From contig NZ_JAQSUW010000014.1 of assembly GCF_028649395.1 (NCBI RefSeq), positions 1 through 64,000 on the forward strand: DNA of 64,000 bases, given 5' to 3'. This document shows, one piece after another, positions 53,979-62,637 of the stretch. A program made the position numbers and the translations under genes. Numbering within the stretch: position 1 is the stretch's first letter; each line of letters starts with the position of its first letter. The notes beneath the pieces were generated by a model that searched no databases, had not been told where the DNA came from, and worked only from the letters and a program-made list of their open reading frames with translations. Source of the stretch: Pseudomonas sp. Gutcm_11s (lineage in GTDB: Bacteria > Pseudomonadota > Gammaproteobacteria > Pseudomonadales > Pseudomonadaceae).

Positions 53979-54962
53979 TCAGATCGATTGGTGGCGTGCG
54001 CCCCAGCGCCTGCGGGCCTCGGCGAAGGCTGCATCGCGATCCAGCCCCAGTCCGCGCAGGGCCAGCGCCATACTGCTGAGCACCGCCAGCTCGCCATAGC
54101 TGTCGCCAAGCTCGCCACGCCAGAAGGCCAGCAAGTGCTGTGGTTCCAGGCTCTCCGGCTTGACGTGGCGTTGAGCGGAGAGGGCGGGCCACTCTTCGTC
54201 CCAGTTCTCGCCGTTCTCGGTTCCGTACAGATGGCAGATGCCGTCCGGGTTGACCTCGATCTCGCCACCTTCGCCCTTGACCACGATGGCGTGGTCGCCG
54301 AGCAGCTGGCTGGCCTCGCGGTGCACCGCCTGGTAGCCGGGGTGGAAGATGCTCTGCAGGCCGACTCGCGCGCCCAGCGGATTGAGGATGCGCGCCAGCG
54401 AGTGGATCGGTGAGCGCAGGCCCAGGGTGTTGCGCAGGTCGATCATCCGCTGCAGCTGCGGTGCCCAGGCGCCCAGAGGCGTGAAGGCCAGGTTGTGGCG
54501 ATTCAGAGTCTGGCCGACTTCGCTCCAGCTGCCGCACAGCGGAATCTCCAGCGTCTGCAGCAGTTGCTCGCTGTACAGGCGCCCGGCGGTATGCGCGCCG
54601 CCTCCGTGGATCAGTACGCGCACGCCGCTGGCTGCCAGTGCCTTGATCGCCAGCAGGAACCAGGGCAGATGGCGCTTCTTGCCGGCATAGGTCGGCCAGT
54701 CGATGTCCACGGCGATCTGCGGCGCATTCAGGCGCTCGCGAATGGCCTCGGTGAAGCCGGCCAGCTCCTCAGCGCTTTCTTCCTTGTGCCGCAGCAGCAT
54801 GAGGAAGGCGCCCAGCTGGGTGTCCTCGACCTTGCCGTCGAGCAGCATACCCATGGCCTCGCGCGCTTCCTCGCGGGTCATGCTGCGTGCGCCGCGCTTG
54901 CCCTTGCCGAGGATGCGTACGAACTGGGCGAAGGGATGTTCCGGTGGGGCGACGAGATTCAT
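53979..54962 (-). CDS. ybiB: TrpD2/YbiB-like phosphoribosyltransferase-family protein
   Basis: 327-residue relative of anthranilate phosphoribosyltransferase (often labelled glycosyl transferase family). The trpD N-terminal helical fold and the central HGGGAHTAGRLYSE segment are seen, but the pyrophosphate-binding GTGGD loop of true TrpD is replaced. E. coli YbiB (TrpD2) binds nucleic acids and is SOS-linked, so a DNA or RNA role is more likely than tryptophan synthesis. It overlaps tusE by 3 bp (ATGA) and so belongs to the tus operon. Confidence 0.78.
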   Translation of the reverse strand: MNLVAPPEHPFAQFVRILGKGKRGARSMTREEAREAMGMLLDGKVEDTQLGAFLMLLRHKEESAEELAGFTEAIRERLNAPQIAVDIDWPTYAGKKRHLPWFLLAIKALAASGVRVLIHGGGAHTAGRLYSEQLLQTLEIPLCGSWSEVGQTLNRHNLAFTPLGAWAPQLQRMIDLRNTLGLRSPIHSLARILNPLGARVGLQSIFHPGYQAVHREASQLLGDHAIVVKGEGGEIEVNPDGICHLYGTENGENWDEEWPALSAQRHVKPESLEPQHLLAFWRGELGDSYGELAVLSSMALALRGLGLDRDAAFAEARRRWGARHQSI

Positions 54963-55294
54963 AGGCAATTCGTAGGCTTGGGCAGGCCGGCCAGCTTGGC
55001 GGCGAGTTTGGCGGGGGTGCCCTTGAACAGGCGGTTGAGGTGCAGGCTGTTGCCTTTTTCCGGGCCCAGCTTGAGGGCCGCGTACTTGATCAGCGGGCGG
55101 GTGGCCGGCGACAGCTGGAATTCGGCGTAGAAGGCGCGTAGTAGCTCGAGGATTTCCCAATGCTCGGCGGACAGCTGCAGCTCCTCGAGGCCGGCCAGCG
55201 CCTCGGCGGCGGCCGGCGACCAGTCGCTCAGCTCAACGAGGAAGCCGTCCTTGTCCAGGGCGATTTCCTGGCCATCGATCAGCAGTGCGCTCAT
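54959..55294 (-). CDS. tusE: Sulfur relay protein TusE (DsrC family)
   Basis: Accepts persulfide sulfur from TusD and passes it to MnmA for tRNA 2-thiolation. 111 residues, DsrC fold, with the conserved penultimate cysteine Cys110. The second cysteine found in true sulfite-reductase DsrC, about ten residues earlier, is absent, which favours TusE. It overlaps tusB by 4 bp. Confidence 0.92.
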   Translation of the reverse strand: MSALLIDGQEIALDKDGFLVELSDWSPAAAEALAGLEELQLSAEHWEILELLRAFYAEFQLSPATRPLIKYAALKLGPEKGNSLHLNRLFKGTPAKLAAKLAGLPKPTNCL

Positions 55295-55590
55295 AGCCAG
55301 CTGTTGACCTTGGCGTAGCGGCCACAGAGCTCAACGAACGCTGGGTAGTCGATCGCCTGGGCGCGAGCCGGCGCATTCAGGGCGCGGGCTTGCAGGTCTT
55401 CGTCTAGCGCATACAGGGCAATGCTGGCGGGCATCAGTTCCAGCGCCTGCAGTTGGGCGGTGCCGGGCTGCAGGGCATACACGGCGTCCCCGCTCAGCAG
55501 CACGCCGTCGTCGGGGCCGAGCAGGCGCAGGCAGCTGGCCAGGCGGCTGTCGCTGAAGGGCGAATGGGAAAGCAGGTGCAATGTGGCCAT
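55291..55590 (-). CDS. tusB: Sulfur relay protein TusB (DsrH family)
   Basis: 99-residue subunit of the TusBCD heterohexamer. Typical DsrH start MATLHLLSHSPFSD and C-terminal VNSWL. It is not itself thought to carry sulfur. Its start adjoins the end of tusC at 55590. Confidence 0.9.
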   Translation of the reverse strand: MATLHLLSHSPFSDSRLASCLRLLGPDDGVLLSGDAVYALQPGTAQLQALELMPASIALYALDEDLQARALNAPARAQAIDYPAFVELCGRYAKVNSWL

Positions 55591-55949
55591 CAGATGGTTA
55601 CCACCTGGTCGAAACGGTCGAGGAGCTGGGTGAGGGCGCCATCATCCAGCTGCTCCACTGGCAGGATCAGCTGGGCATCGTTCAGGCCACGCTCGGCCAG
55701 GCTGCGGCTGGAGACGAACAGCTCTTCCACGCCGAACAGCGGCAGCGCCTGCAGGTTGGCGGTCAGGTCCTTCTGCTGCAGCGTGGAAGACTGCTGGCCG
55801 GCAACCATCTGGAACACGCCGTCGTCGAGAAACAGCAGGCCCAGCGGCAGGTCGAAGGCGCCGCCGGCCAGGGCGATGTCCAGCGCCTCGCGGGCGGACG
55901 GGCCGGCCCAGGGCGCCTGGCGGCTGATGATCAGCATCGACTTGCTCAT
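55590..55949 (-). CDS. tusC: Sulfur relay protein TusC (DsrF family)
   Basis: 119-residue subunit of TusBCD with DsrF-type MLIISRQAPWAGPSAREALD and a GVFQM segment. It contains no cysteine, so it is a structural subunit. The ATG at 55949 overlaps the tusD stop; longer open frame upstream belongs to tusD. Confidence 0.9.
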   Translation of the reverse strand: MSKSMLIISRQAPWAGPSAREALDIALAGGAFDLPLGLLFLDDGVFQMVAGQQSSTLQQKDLTANLQALPLFGVEELFVSSRSLAERGLNDAQLILPVEQLDDGALTQLLDRFDQVVTI

Positions 55950-56341
55950 CAGTGGCCTCCGAAGCAGACCAGGCGGTCTGCCATCTGCGCCGCTTCGTGC
56001 AGCTGGCCGAGGCCGGACAGCTCCCAGGGCTTGTCCAGATTGGCCGCCGGCTTGCCATAACGCTGCGCCTCTTCGGCGTTGAGTACGCCCCTGCGCAGGG
56101 CGGCGGCAATGCAGACCACGGCATCGAGTTGGTGCTCCTGCACGAAGGTGCGCCACTCGCCGGCGAGGTCGAGCTCGTCCTGCGGGCTCGCCACGTTGCC
56201 GGACGCGCTGTGCACGCCGTCCTGGTAGAAGAACAGGCGGGCGATATCGTGGCCTCCATCGAGCGCCGCCTGGGCGAAGCGCAGGGCGCGGCGCGAGGAG
56301 GGGGCGTGGGTGGGAGCGAACAGGGCGATGGCGAACTTCAT
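55949..56341 (-). CDS. tusD: Sulfurtransferase TusD (DsrE family)
   Basis: 130-residue catalytic subunit of TusBCD; takes sulfur from TusA. The active cysteine is Cys77 in DAVVCIAAALRRG. It is the first gene of tusD-C-B-E-ybiB, all overlapping, downstream of the yccA terminator, so the operon promoter should lie in the short gap 56342-56390 or be reached by readthrough. Confidence 0.92.
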   Translation of the reverse strand: MKFAIALFAPTHAPSSRRALRFAQAALDGGHDIARLFFYQDGVHSASGNVASPQDELDLAGEWRTFVQEHQLDAVVCIAAALRRGVLNAEEAQRYGKPAANLDKPWELSGLGQLHEAAQMADRLVCFGGH

Positions 56342-56390
56342 GACGGCTCTGCAGCGGGTGCGAATGCCGCCATGATAAACGCCGAGGCAT

Positions 56391-56413
56391 GAAAAAGCCC
56401 GCCGAAGCGGGCT
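56391..56413 (-). terminator. Terminator of yccA
   Basis: AGCCCGC and GCGGGCT around a four-base loop (TTCG on the minus strand), followed on the minus strand by TTTTTC. Confidence 0.85.
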
Positions 56414-56432
56414 CGTTCAATAGTGCAGTGAA

Positions 56433-57101
56433 TCAGTCATCGCTGCCCATGATGCCGAAGATCTGCAGCAGGCTGACGAACAGGTTGTAGATCGACACGT
56501 ACAGGCTGATGGTAGCCATCACGTAGTTGCGTTCGCCGCCATGGATGATGTCGCTGGTCTGGTACAGGATGCAGGCCGATGCGAACAGCACGAAGCCGGC
56601 GCTGATGGCCAGTTGCAGGCCGCTGATCTGGAAGAAGAAGCCGGCGACCATAGCGCCCAGCAGAACGAAACAGCCGGCGGTGATGAAGCCACCGAGGAAG
56701 CTCATGTCCTTGCGGGTGGTCAGCACATAGGCGGACAGGCCGAAGAACACCAGAGCGGTCATGCCCAGCGCGCTGGCGATCAGCTCGCCGCCGTTGGCCA
56801 TGCCCAGGTACATGTTGAGGATCGGGCCCAATACGTAGCCCATGAAGCCGGTCAGGGCGAAGGTGGTGAGCAGGCCCCAGCCGCTGTTACGCAGCTTGGC
56901 AGTGAGGAAGAACAGGCCGTAGAAGCCGACCAGAGTCACGATGAAGCCCGGGTGGGGCAGATTCAGTTGGGCGCTGAAGAAGGCGCAGAGCGCGCTGAAC
57001 ACCAGGGTCATGGCCAGCAGGCCATAGGTGTTGCGCAGAACCTTGCTGGTTTCCAGCTGGTCCGCCTGCGCGTGGGCGAGTGCGTAGTCCTGTTCGTGCA
57101 T
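56433..57101 (-). CDS. yccA: Bax inhibitor-1/YccA family protein
   Basis: Inner-membrane protein of 222 residues with seven hydrophobic segments, BI-1 family. YccA of E. coli is a substrate and modulator of FtsH. The start is the ATG after AGGAGGGATGCC; a longer open frame runs back through the tRNA-Ser region and is not coding. The conserved C-terminal DIIHGGERNYVMATISLY and acidic tail GSDD are present. Confidence 0.9.
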   Translation of the reverse strand: MHEQDYALAHAQADQLETSKVLRNTYGLLAMTLVFSALCAFFSAQLNLPHPGFIVTLVGFYGLFFLTAKLRNSGWGLLTTFALTGFMGYVLGPILNMYLGMANGGELIASALGMTALVFFGLSAYVLTTRKDMSFLGGFITAGCFVLLGAMVAGFFFQISGLQLAISAGFVLFASACILYQTSDIIHGGERNYVMATISLYVSIYNLFVSLLQIFGIMGSDD

Positions 57102-57179
57102 GGCATCCCTCCTGAGGGGGTGAAAATCCGTGGTCATCCCGATCATAACAGAGCATTTCCCACTGCCAATGCCGAGAGT

Positions 57180-57207
57180 TTGACAGTGTGTTGCGTTCGG
57201 GTAGTAT
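57180..57207 (+). promoter_or_regulatory. Promoter of tRNA-Ser
   Basis: TTGACA (57180-57185), 16-bp spacer, TAGTAT (57202-57207), followed by a GC-rich discriminator typical of stringently controlled stable-RNA promoters. Confidence 0.75.
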
Positions 57208-57223
57208 GGCGGCCCGCGAATCC

Positions 57224-57313
57224 GGAGGGTTGGCAGAGCGGTTGAATGCAACGGTCTTGAAAACCGTCGAACGTGAAAGCGTTCCCAGGGTTCGAATCCC
57301 TGGCCCTCCACCA
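57224..57313 (+). tRNA. tRNA-Ser (UGA)
   Basis: 90 bases including encoded CCA. Acceptor GGAGGGT pairs with GCCCTCC, discriminator A; anticodon loop CTTGAAA gives anticodon TGA at 57258-57260; long class II variable arm (GAACGTGAAAGCGTTC); T-loop GGTTCGAATCC. Confidence 0.97.
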
Positions 57314-57327
57314 AATTTGACAAGCAA

Positions 57328-57356
57328 GGGTCTAGACGGTGTCTAGGCCCTTTTTT
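57328..57356 (+). terminator. Terminator of tRNA-Ser
   Basis: GGGTCTAGAC and GTCTAGGCCC arms with one wobble, followed by six T residues, 15 bp after the tRNA. Confidence 0.88.
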
Positions 57357-57386
57357 GTGCCCGAAGAAAACTGCTCGCTGCGGTTT

Positions 57387-58718
57387 CTAGTCGGTCAGGG
57401 CCGGGCAGCTGCCTTGCAGGTTGTCGTCGAAGCCGGTGACGCGCGGCAGCCCCTTGCCATCTGCGCCGGCATTGCAGGCGATGTGGTAGATGGTGTTCTG
57501 GCTGTAGGGCAGCTCCCATGAATGGTGGGTTTTCGACAGGTCCGCATCGACGGCGGACCTGCCAAGAACGACGCTGGGGAAGTCCGTGCCGTTGTGAATG
57601 CAGATCTGGTTGGCCTGCAGGGGGTGCTTATCCGACTGCAGGGCCCCAGGAGCAGGCATGTAGCACCAGGCGACGCCTACGTTGTGGTTGCAGTTGTTGA
57701 TCAGGGTGATGGTGTTCGGGCCGCCACTGCTGATCTGGATGCAACCGTTTACCGCCGCTGCGCTCTGGTCGGACACTTGCCGCGCTGCGACTTGGCGTGA
57801 GGGCTTGGTCGTACCGACGGCGGCCAGGGTACTTGCCAGTCGTTTGAGCCCCTTGTTGCGTAGTGCCTCGCCTTGCTCGACCTCCGCTGTGCTGCGCTTG
57901 AGTGCCAGCGCAGTGCTCTGGCGCGCCTGTTGGTCGGCATAGACCGCGGCGAGTGTCATCTCGCCCAGGCTGGCGTAGCGCGAGCTTTTCAGTGCAGCGA
58001 CGCGCAGCTGCTCCTGCGCTGATGCATCGCGCTGCCGGGTGTTTGGGTCCGCCTGCAGCTGTTTCACCCGCGCCTGGCGTTTCTGCAACTGCTGGGCCTC
58101 GTTCGAGTAGCCGTGGGCGCGGGCGAATCGGCTGGCGAGTTGCTGATACAGGTCGGCCTCTTCTGCGTACTGGCCGGACAAGCCGAACAGATAGAGCTGC
58201 ATGGTCAGGGTCGGCCGTCCGAGTGCTTCGGAGCGGCTGGCCGCCTTGCTCAGCTCCAGGCCTGGTCCGCTGTAGAGCATCCGTATGTCGTCCTGTCGTG
58301 CGAGTAACTCCTGGTAGTGCTCAAGCGCCTTGTGCTGGTCACGTGTCTGCCAGTACTCGGCCAGGCGACTCTCGGCCTGAGCTAGCAGCGCTCCTGCCCG
58401 GGGCGTGCTGTCGGTGATCTCTTCGGGCTGCTGCCAGGCCTGCGATGCTGCGCGCTGTGCGCTGGTGAGTGCGGCGAACTCACGGTCTGGCGAGGTGCTC
58501 TGTCGATAGTTGTCGGCTGCCATCAGGTAGTACGACGCAGCGCTGCTCCAGAACCGTTGCTCTTCACTGCGCCGCGCCTCGCTCAGGTTGCTCTTGGCGG
58601 CCTCCTGGTGCCTGCCGGCTCGGGCAAGATCAACGCCAGAATTCGGCTTGAGAGGAAAGGAGCAGCCCGCTAGCAGTGCCGAGAGGCCCAGCATCCATGC
58701 TCGTTTGGTCATCGTCAT
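57387..58718 (-). CDS. Lipoprotein with six-cysteine C-terminal domain, function unknown
   Basis: 443 residues, not recognised. Seen: a lipobox LLAGC with Cys19; a long Ala/Gln/Arg-rich helical middle (about 30-320) with TPR-like periodicity and a coiled-coil-prone stretch near 210-250; and a distinct C-terminal domain (about 324-443) rich in Asn and aromatic residues with six cysteines at 326, 343, 352, 373, 415 and 438, probably disulfide-bonded. The residue after the lipobox cysteine is Ser, favouring outer-membrane sorting. The ATG follows CAGGAACCAGCA. It stands alone between tRNA-Ser and gacA, a place where insertions occur. Confidence 0.68.
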   Translation of the reverse strand: MTMTKRAWMLGLSALLAGCSFPLKPNSGVDLARAGRHQEAAKSNLSEARRSEEQRFWSSAASYYLMAADNYRQSTSPDREFAALTSAQRAASQAWQQPEEITDSTPRAGALLAQAESRLAEYWQTRDQHKALEHYQELLARQDDIRMLYSGPGLELSKAASRSEALGRPTLTMQLYLFGLSGQYAEEADLYQQLASRFARAHGYSNEAQQLQKRQARVKQLQADPNTRQRDASAQEQLRVAALKSSRYASLGEMTLAAVYADQQARQSTALALKRSTAEVEQGEALRNKGLKRLASTLAAVGTTKPSRQVAARQVSDQSAAAVNGCIQISSGGPNTITLINNCNHNVGVAWCYMPAPGALQSDKHPLQANQICIHNGTDFPSVVLGRSAVDADLSKTHHSWELPYSQNTIYHIACNAGADGKGLPRVTGFDDNLQGSCPALTD

Positions 58719-58868
58719 TGCTGGTTCCTGCACCGATATGTTGGCTTTGCGTTACGCCTGTTTGTCGATGCCATGTATCTCCATGAGTTCCCTTCTGCCG
58801 CTTTCGAGCGAAAGGGGTGAGCGGGGAGTGAATTTTCTGCATGCCGGCTCTTGCCGGTTTATTGATTT

Positions 58869-58896
58869 AAATAACTTATTGATATTTAAGTTATTT
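58869..58896. repeat. AT-rich 10-bp inverted repeat upstream of gacA
   Basis: AAATAACTTA and TAAGTTATTT flank TTGATATT. Perfect arms in an AT island within a GC-rich genome; an operator or H-NS-like/MvaT target is possible. Confidence 0.5.
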
Positions 58897-58983
58897 GTTT
58901 GATTTTTAGGTTTGAGGTCGATACCTATCCGGCTTTGCCGGGTAAGTTGTATACGTGTAACATTCGCACCTTCTGGCTGGTCT

Positions 58984-59000
58984 GATTTCAGGATGAAATC
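58984..59000. repeat. 7-bp palindrome upstream of gacA
   Basis: GATTTCA-GGA-TGAAATC, a perfect dyad 168 bp before the gacA start, of a size typical for a dimeric regulator. Confidence 0.4.
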
Positions 59001-59167
59001 GGGCGGCTGAGGCAACGAACCGCAATCCTCTGACGGGCGACCTATAGCGTCTTCCCATCGCGAGCGGCCCGCCGGGCACGGTTTTCTGGCGTTTGCTTTC
59101 TGGCGCGAATGCGCCAAGCTCAGTTCATTGATTGCTGTGTTGCGACAATGGTGCAGCGAGGTGTCGC

Positions 59168-59812
59168 TTGATTAAGGTGCTGGTGGTCGATGACCACGAT
59201 CTGGTGAGGACGGGCATCACCCGCATGCTGGCCGATATCGACGGCCTGCAGGTGATCGGGCAGGCCGACTCCGGGGAAGAGTCGCTGAAGAAGGTGCGCG
59301 AGCTGCGCCCGGATGTGGTCCTGATGGACGTGAAGATGCCCGGCATCGGTGGCCTGGAAGCCACCCGCAAGCTGTTGCGCAGCCATCCCGAGCTGAAGGT
59401 CGTTGCAGTCACTGCCTGTGAGGATGATCTTTTCCCGACTCGCCTGCTGCAGGCCGGCGCTGCCGGCTATCTGACCAAGGGGGCGGCGCTGGAAGAGATG
59501 GTGCAGGCCATTCGCATGGCGTTCGCCGGTCAGCGCTATCTCAGCCCGCAGATCGCCCAGCAGCTGGCGCTGAAGTCGTTCCAGCCAAACGGCGGCGGTT
59601 CTCCTTTCGATCTTCTCTCCGAGCGGGAGATCCAGATTGCCCTGATGATCGCCAATTGCCAGAAAGTGCAGACCATTTCCGACAAGCTGTGCCTGTCGCC
59701 CAAGACGGTGAACACCTACCGCTACCGTATCTACGAGAAACTGGCCATCACCAGTGATGTGGAGCTGGCGCTGCTGGCGGTGCGCCATGGCATGGTGGAT
59801 GCCGTCGGCTGA
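59168..59812 (+). CDS. gacA: Response regulator GacA (UvrY/FixJ family)
   Basis: Global regulator that, when phosphorylated by GacS, drives the small RNAs RsmY/RsmZ and so relieves RsmA repression of secondary metabolism, biofilm and virulence genes. 214 residues: receiver domain with Asp54 and Lys104, LuxR-type helix-turn-helix about 148-205. The start is TTG at 59168 after GCGAGGTG, matching the TTG start I recall for gacA in other pseudomonads; 12 in-frame codons upstream are unlikely to be translated. uvrC follows. Confidence 0.93.
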   Translation: MIKVLVVDDHDLVRTGITRMLADIDGLQVIGQADSGEESLKKVRELRPDVVLMDVKMPGIGGLEATRKLLRSHPELKVVAVTACEDDLFPTRLLQAGAAGYLTKGAALEEMVQAIRMAFAGQRYLSPQIAQQLALKSFQPNGGGSPFDLLSEREIQIALMIANCQKVQTISDKLCLSPKTVNTYRYRIYEKLAITSDVELALLAVRHGMVDAVG

Positions 59813-59831
59813 GTGCCTTGGGCAAGTCTGT

Positions 59832-59866
59832 GAAGAGGACGTAAACTGCGTCCTCTTCGTCTTTCT
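59832..59866 (+). terminator. Hairpin between gacA and uvrC
   Basis: Perfect arms GAAGAGGACG and CGTCCTCTTC around TAAACTG, followed by GTCTTTCT. It is terminator-like but the T tract is poor, so it may act as a partial attenuator that reduces uvrC relative to gacA. Confidence 0.55.
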
Positions 59867-59881
59867 GGCCTGCTGATTTAG

Positions 59882-61717
59882 ATGACTTCCACGCCCGTCG
59901 CTCCTTTCGATTCAAGCGCCTTTCTCGCCACCTGTAGTGGGCGGCCGGGCGTTTATCGAATGTTCGATGACAGCGGCAAGCTGCTCTATGTCGGTAAGGC
60001 GTCGAACCTGAAGAAGCGGCTGGCCAGCTACTTCCGCAAGACTGGCCTGGCACCCAAGGCTGCTGCTCTGGTGGCCCGCATCGCCCAGGTCGAGACCACC
60101 ATCGTGGCTAACGAGACCGAGGCGCTGCTGCTCGAGCAGACGCTGATCAAGCAGTGGCGGCCGCCGTACAACATCCTGCTGCGTGACGATAAGTCCTATC
60201 CCTATGTGCTGCTGTCGGATGGCGATTACCCGCGTCTGGGTATTCATCGCGGCGCGAAGAAGGAGAAGGGCCGCTATTTCGGGCCATACCCCAGTGCCGG
60301 AGCCATCCGTGAGAGCCTCAATCTGCTGCAGAAGACCTTTCTCGTGCGCCAGTGCGAGGACAGCTACTTCAAGAATCGCACCCGGCCCTGCCTGCAATAC
60401 CAGATCAAGCGCTGCAAGGGACCCTGTGTCGGTTTGGTGGAGCCCGAGGAGTACGCCGAGGATGTGCGCCATTCGGTGATGTTCCTCGAGGGGCGCAGCA
60501 ACGCGCTGACCGAGGAGCTGTCTGGCGCCATGGAGCGGGCTGCGATGAACTTGGAGTTCGAGCGTGCGGCCGAGCTGCGTGACCAGGTTGCGCTGCTGCG
60601 CCGTGTGCAGGATCAGCAGAGCATGGAGGGCGGCACCGGCGACGTCGACGTGGTGGCCTCCATCGTCAACCCGGGCGGTGCCTGTGTGCATCTGATCAGC
60701 GTGCGCGGCGGGCGCGTGCTGGGCAGCAAGAACTTCTTCCCCCAGGTAGGCATCGAGGAGGAGGGTGGTGCGGTGCTTTCGGCGTTTCTCGCGCAGTACT
60801 ACCTGTCCAGTCATGAGCGCGATCTGCCGAGCGAGCTGATCGTCAATGTCACTCACGAGGATCTGCCGACGGTCGCCGCGGCCATCGCCGAGCTACGTGG
60901 TCGCGAGATCGCCATCAGCCATCGGGTGAGGGCGACTCGTGCACGCTGGCAGCAGCTGGCGGTCACCAATGCCGAGCAGGCCCTCGGCGCTCGCCTTGCC
61001 AACCGCCAGCATGTGGCGGCCCGTTTCGATGCGCTGGCCGAGGCGCTGAATCTGGATGAACCGCCGCAGCGGCTGGAGTGCTATGACATCAGCCACTCCA
61101 GCGGTGAAGCCACGGTCGCCTCCTGCGTGGTGTTCGGACCGGAGGGGCCGCTCAAGTCCGACTATCGCCGCTACAACATCGAGGGCGTCACGGCCGGTGA
61201 CGATTACGCGGCCATGCATCAGGCCCTGACCCGGCGCTTCAGCAAGCTTAAGGACGGGGAGGGCAAATTGCCGGACATCCTCCTGGTCGACGGCGGCAAG
61301 GGGCAGCTGGCCATGGCTCGCGAGGTGCTGCAGGAGCTGGCGGTGCCGGAGCTGATCCTGCTCGGCGTGGCCAAGGGAGTGACTCGCAAGCCGGGCCTGG
61401 AAACCCTCTATCTGAACGATGCGGATCACGAGTTCACGCTGCCGGCCGATTCCCCGGCGCTGCACCTGATCCAGCAGATCCGCGATGAGGCGCACCGCTT
61501 CGCCATCACCGGGCACCGCGCCCGTCGCGGCAAGGCGCGGCGGACTTCGAGCCTGGAGGATGTGGCGGGCATCGGTCCCAAGCGCAGGCGCGAGCTGCTC
61601 AAACACTTCGGCGGCCTGCAGGAGCTCAATCGCGCCAGCATCGAGGAAATCGCCAAGGCGCCGGGCATCAGCAAAAAGCTGGCGGAGTCGATTTATGCCG
61701 CTCTGCACAGCGAGTAG
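59882..61717 (+). CDS. uvrC: Excinuclease ABC subunit C
   Basis: Nuclease of nucleotide excision repair that cuts both sides of a lesion with UvrAB. 611 residues: GIY-YIG domain for the 3' cut (from about 23, [10 protein letters not shown]...[14 protein letters not shown]), a cysteine-bearing region ([14 protein letters not shown]), UVR motif near 205-225, RNase H-like domain for the 5' cut ([18 protein letters not shown]), and a C-terminal tandem HhH (about 555-608). Confidence 0.96.
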   Translation: MTSTPVAPFDSSAFLATCSGRPGVYRMFDDSGKLLYVGKASNLKKRLASYFRKTGLAPKAAALVARIAQVETTIVANETEALLLEQTLIKQWRPPYNILLRDDKSYPYVLLSDGDYPRLGIHRGAKKEKGRYFGPYPSAGAIRESLNLLQKTFLVRQCEDSYFKNRTRPCLQYQIKRCKGPCVGLVEPEEYAEDVRHSVMFLEGRSNALTEELSGAMERAAMNLEFERAAELRDQVALLRRVQDQQSMEGGTGDVDVVASIVNPGGACVHLISVRGGRVLGSKNFFPQVGIEEEGGAVLSAFLAQYYLSSHERDLPSELIVNVTHEDLPTVAAAIAELRGREIAISHRVRATRARWQQLAVTNAEQALGARLANRQHVAARFDALAEALNLDEPPQRLECYDISHSSGEATVASCVVFGPEGPLKSDYRRYNIEGVTAGDDYAAMHQALTRRFSKLKDGEGKLPDILLVDGGKGQLAMAREVLQELAVPELILLGVAKGVTRKPGLETLYLNDADHEFTLPADSPALHLIQQIRDEAHRFAITGHRARRGKARRTSSLEDVAGIGPKRRRELLKHFGGLQELNRASIEEIAKAPGISKKLAESIYAALHSE

Positions 61718-61750
61718 AATGCCGGCTCATTTCGCTGGTCAGTCGTCCCG

Positions 61751-62311
61751 ATGAATATCCCCAATCTGCTCACCGTTCTGCGCGTCGCCCTGATTCCGGT
61801 CTTCATCCTGTTCTTCTACATGCCTTTCGCCTGGAGCTACTGGGCGGCTAGCGCGGTTTTTGCCCTGGCGGCGGTGACCGACTGGTTCGACGGCTATCTG
61901 GCGCGTCGCTGGGAGCAGAGCACGCCGTTCGGCGCATTCCTCGATCCGGTCGCAGACAAGCTGATGGTGGCAGTGGCGCTGGTGTTGCTGGTGGAAGAGC
62001 ATGCCAACCTGTGGTTGACCTTGCCGGCGGTGATTATCATCGGGCGCGAGATCGTGGTTTCTGCGCTGCGTGAATGGATGGCCGAGCTGGGCGCGCGCGC
62101 CCATGTGGCGGTGTCCAACCTGGGCAAGTGGAAGACTGCCGCGCAAATGGTGGCGCTGGTCATCCTGCTCGGCAATCCGCCGCAACTTACCATCTGGGTG
62201 GGGGCGGGTTACGTGCTGCTGATCATCGCGGCGGCGCTCACCCTGTGGTCCATGCTGCAGTACCTGCTGGCTGCTTGGCCGCACCTCAGCATCGACTCCG
62301 AAAAGAAATAA
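61751..62311 (+). CDS. pgsA: CDP-diacylglycerol-glycerol-3-phosphate 3-phosphatidyltransferase
   Basis: Inner-membrane enzyme for the committed step to phosphatidylglycerol and cardiolipin. 186 residues, about six helices. The CDP-alcohol phosphatidyltransferase motif DG(x)2AR(x)8G(x)3D(x)3D is complete, from [13 protein letters not shown] to FLDPVADK (about 44-70). Usual third gene of gacA-uvrC-pgsA. Confidence 0.95.
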   Translation: MNIPNLLTVLRVALIPVFILFFYMPFAWSYWAASAVFALAAVTDWFDGYLARRWEQSTPFGAFLDPVADKLMVAVALVLLVEEHANLWLTLPAVIIIGREIVVSALREWMAELGARAHVAVSNLGKWKTAAQMVALVILLGNPPQLTIWVGAGYVLLIIAAALTLWSMLQYLLAAWPHLSIDSEKK

Positions 62312-62330
62312 GCTTTTTTGAATCAAGGGG

Positions 62331-62358
62331 TTGACGCGGCGTTTCGATTCTATAGAAT
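62331..62358 (+). promoter_or_regulatory. Promoter of the tRNA-Gly/tRNA-Cys unit
   Basis: TTGACG (62331-62336), 16-bp spacer, TAGAAT (62353-62358), then a GC-rich discriminator (GGCGCCCG). Confidence 0.75.
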
Positions 62359-62376
62359 GGCGCCCGTCACCAAGAC

Positions 62377-62452
<76 letters not shown>

Positions 62453-62465
62453 ATTTGTTGACGTT

Positions 62466-62486
62466 GACGCCGCGGTAAGCGGCGTC
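62466..62486 (+). other. Spacer hairpin between tRNA-Gly and tRNA-Cys
   Basis: GACGCCGC and GCGGCGTC around GGTAA. No T tract, so it is probably a processing signal in the shared precursor. Confidence 0.5.
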
Positions 62487-62495
62487 TTCGTTTGA

Positions 62496-62569
62496 GGCCG
62501 ATTAGCAGAGTGGTTATGCAGCGGATTGCAAATCCGCGTACATCGGTTCGATTCCGGTATCGGCCTCCA
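62496..62569 (+). tRNA. tRNA-Cys (GCA)
   Basis: 74 bases including CCA. Acceptor GGCCGAT pairs with ATCGGCC, discriminator T; anticodon GCA at 62528-62530 in loop TTGCAAA. It shares a transcript with tRNA-Gly. Confidence 0.97.
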
Positions 62570-62573
62570 CTAT

Positions 62574-62609
62574 AAAAGCCCCGTAGATCATTGATCTACG
62601 GGGCTTTTT
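62574..62609 (+). terminator. Terminator of the tRNA-Gly/tRNA-Cys unit
   Basis: AGCCCCGTAGATCA and TGATCTACGGGGCT form a long stem with a tight centre, followed by TTTTC. Confidence 0.9.
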
Positions 62610-62637
62610 CTTTGTGGCTTGGAGTGCTTCGGTAACC

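Larger units (their letters stand above)
58719..59167. other. gacA upstream region with palindromes, no gene seen
   Basis: 449 bp between the lipoprotein gene and gacA, markedly AT-rich at 58855-58920. It contains the two inverted repeats listed below. I see no coding frame with support. It must contain the promoters of both divergent genes. Confidence 0.55.
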
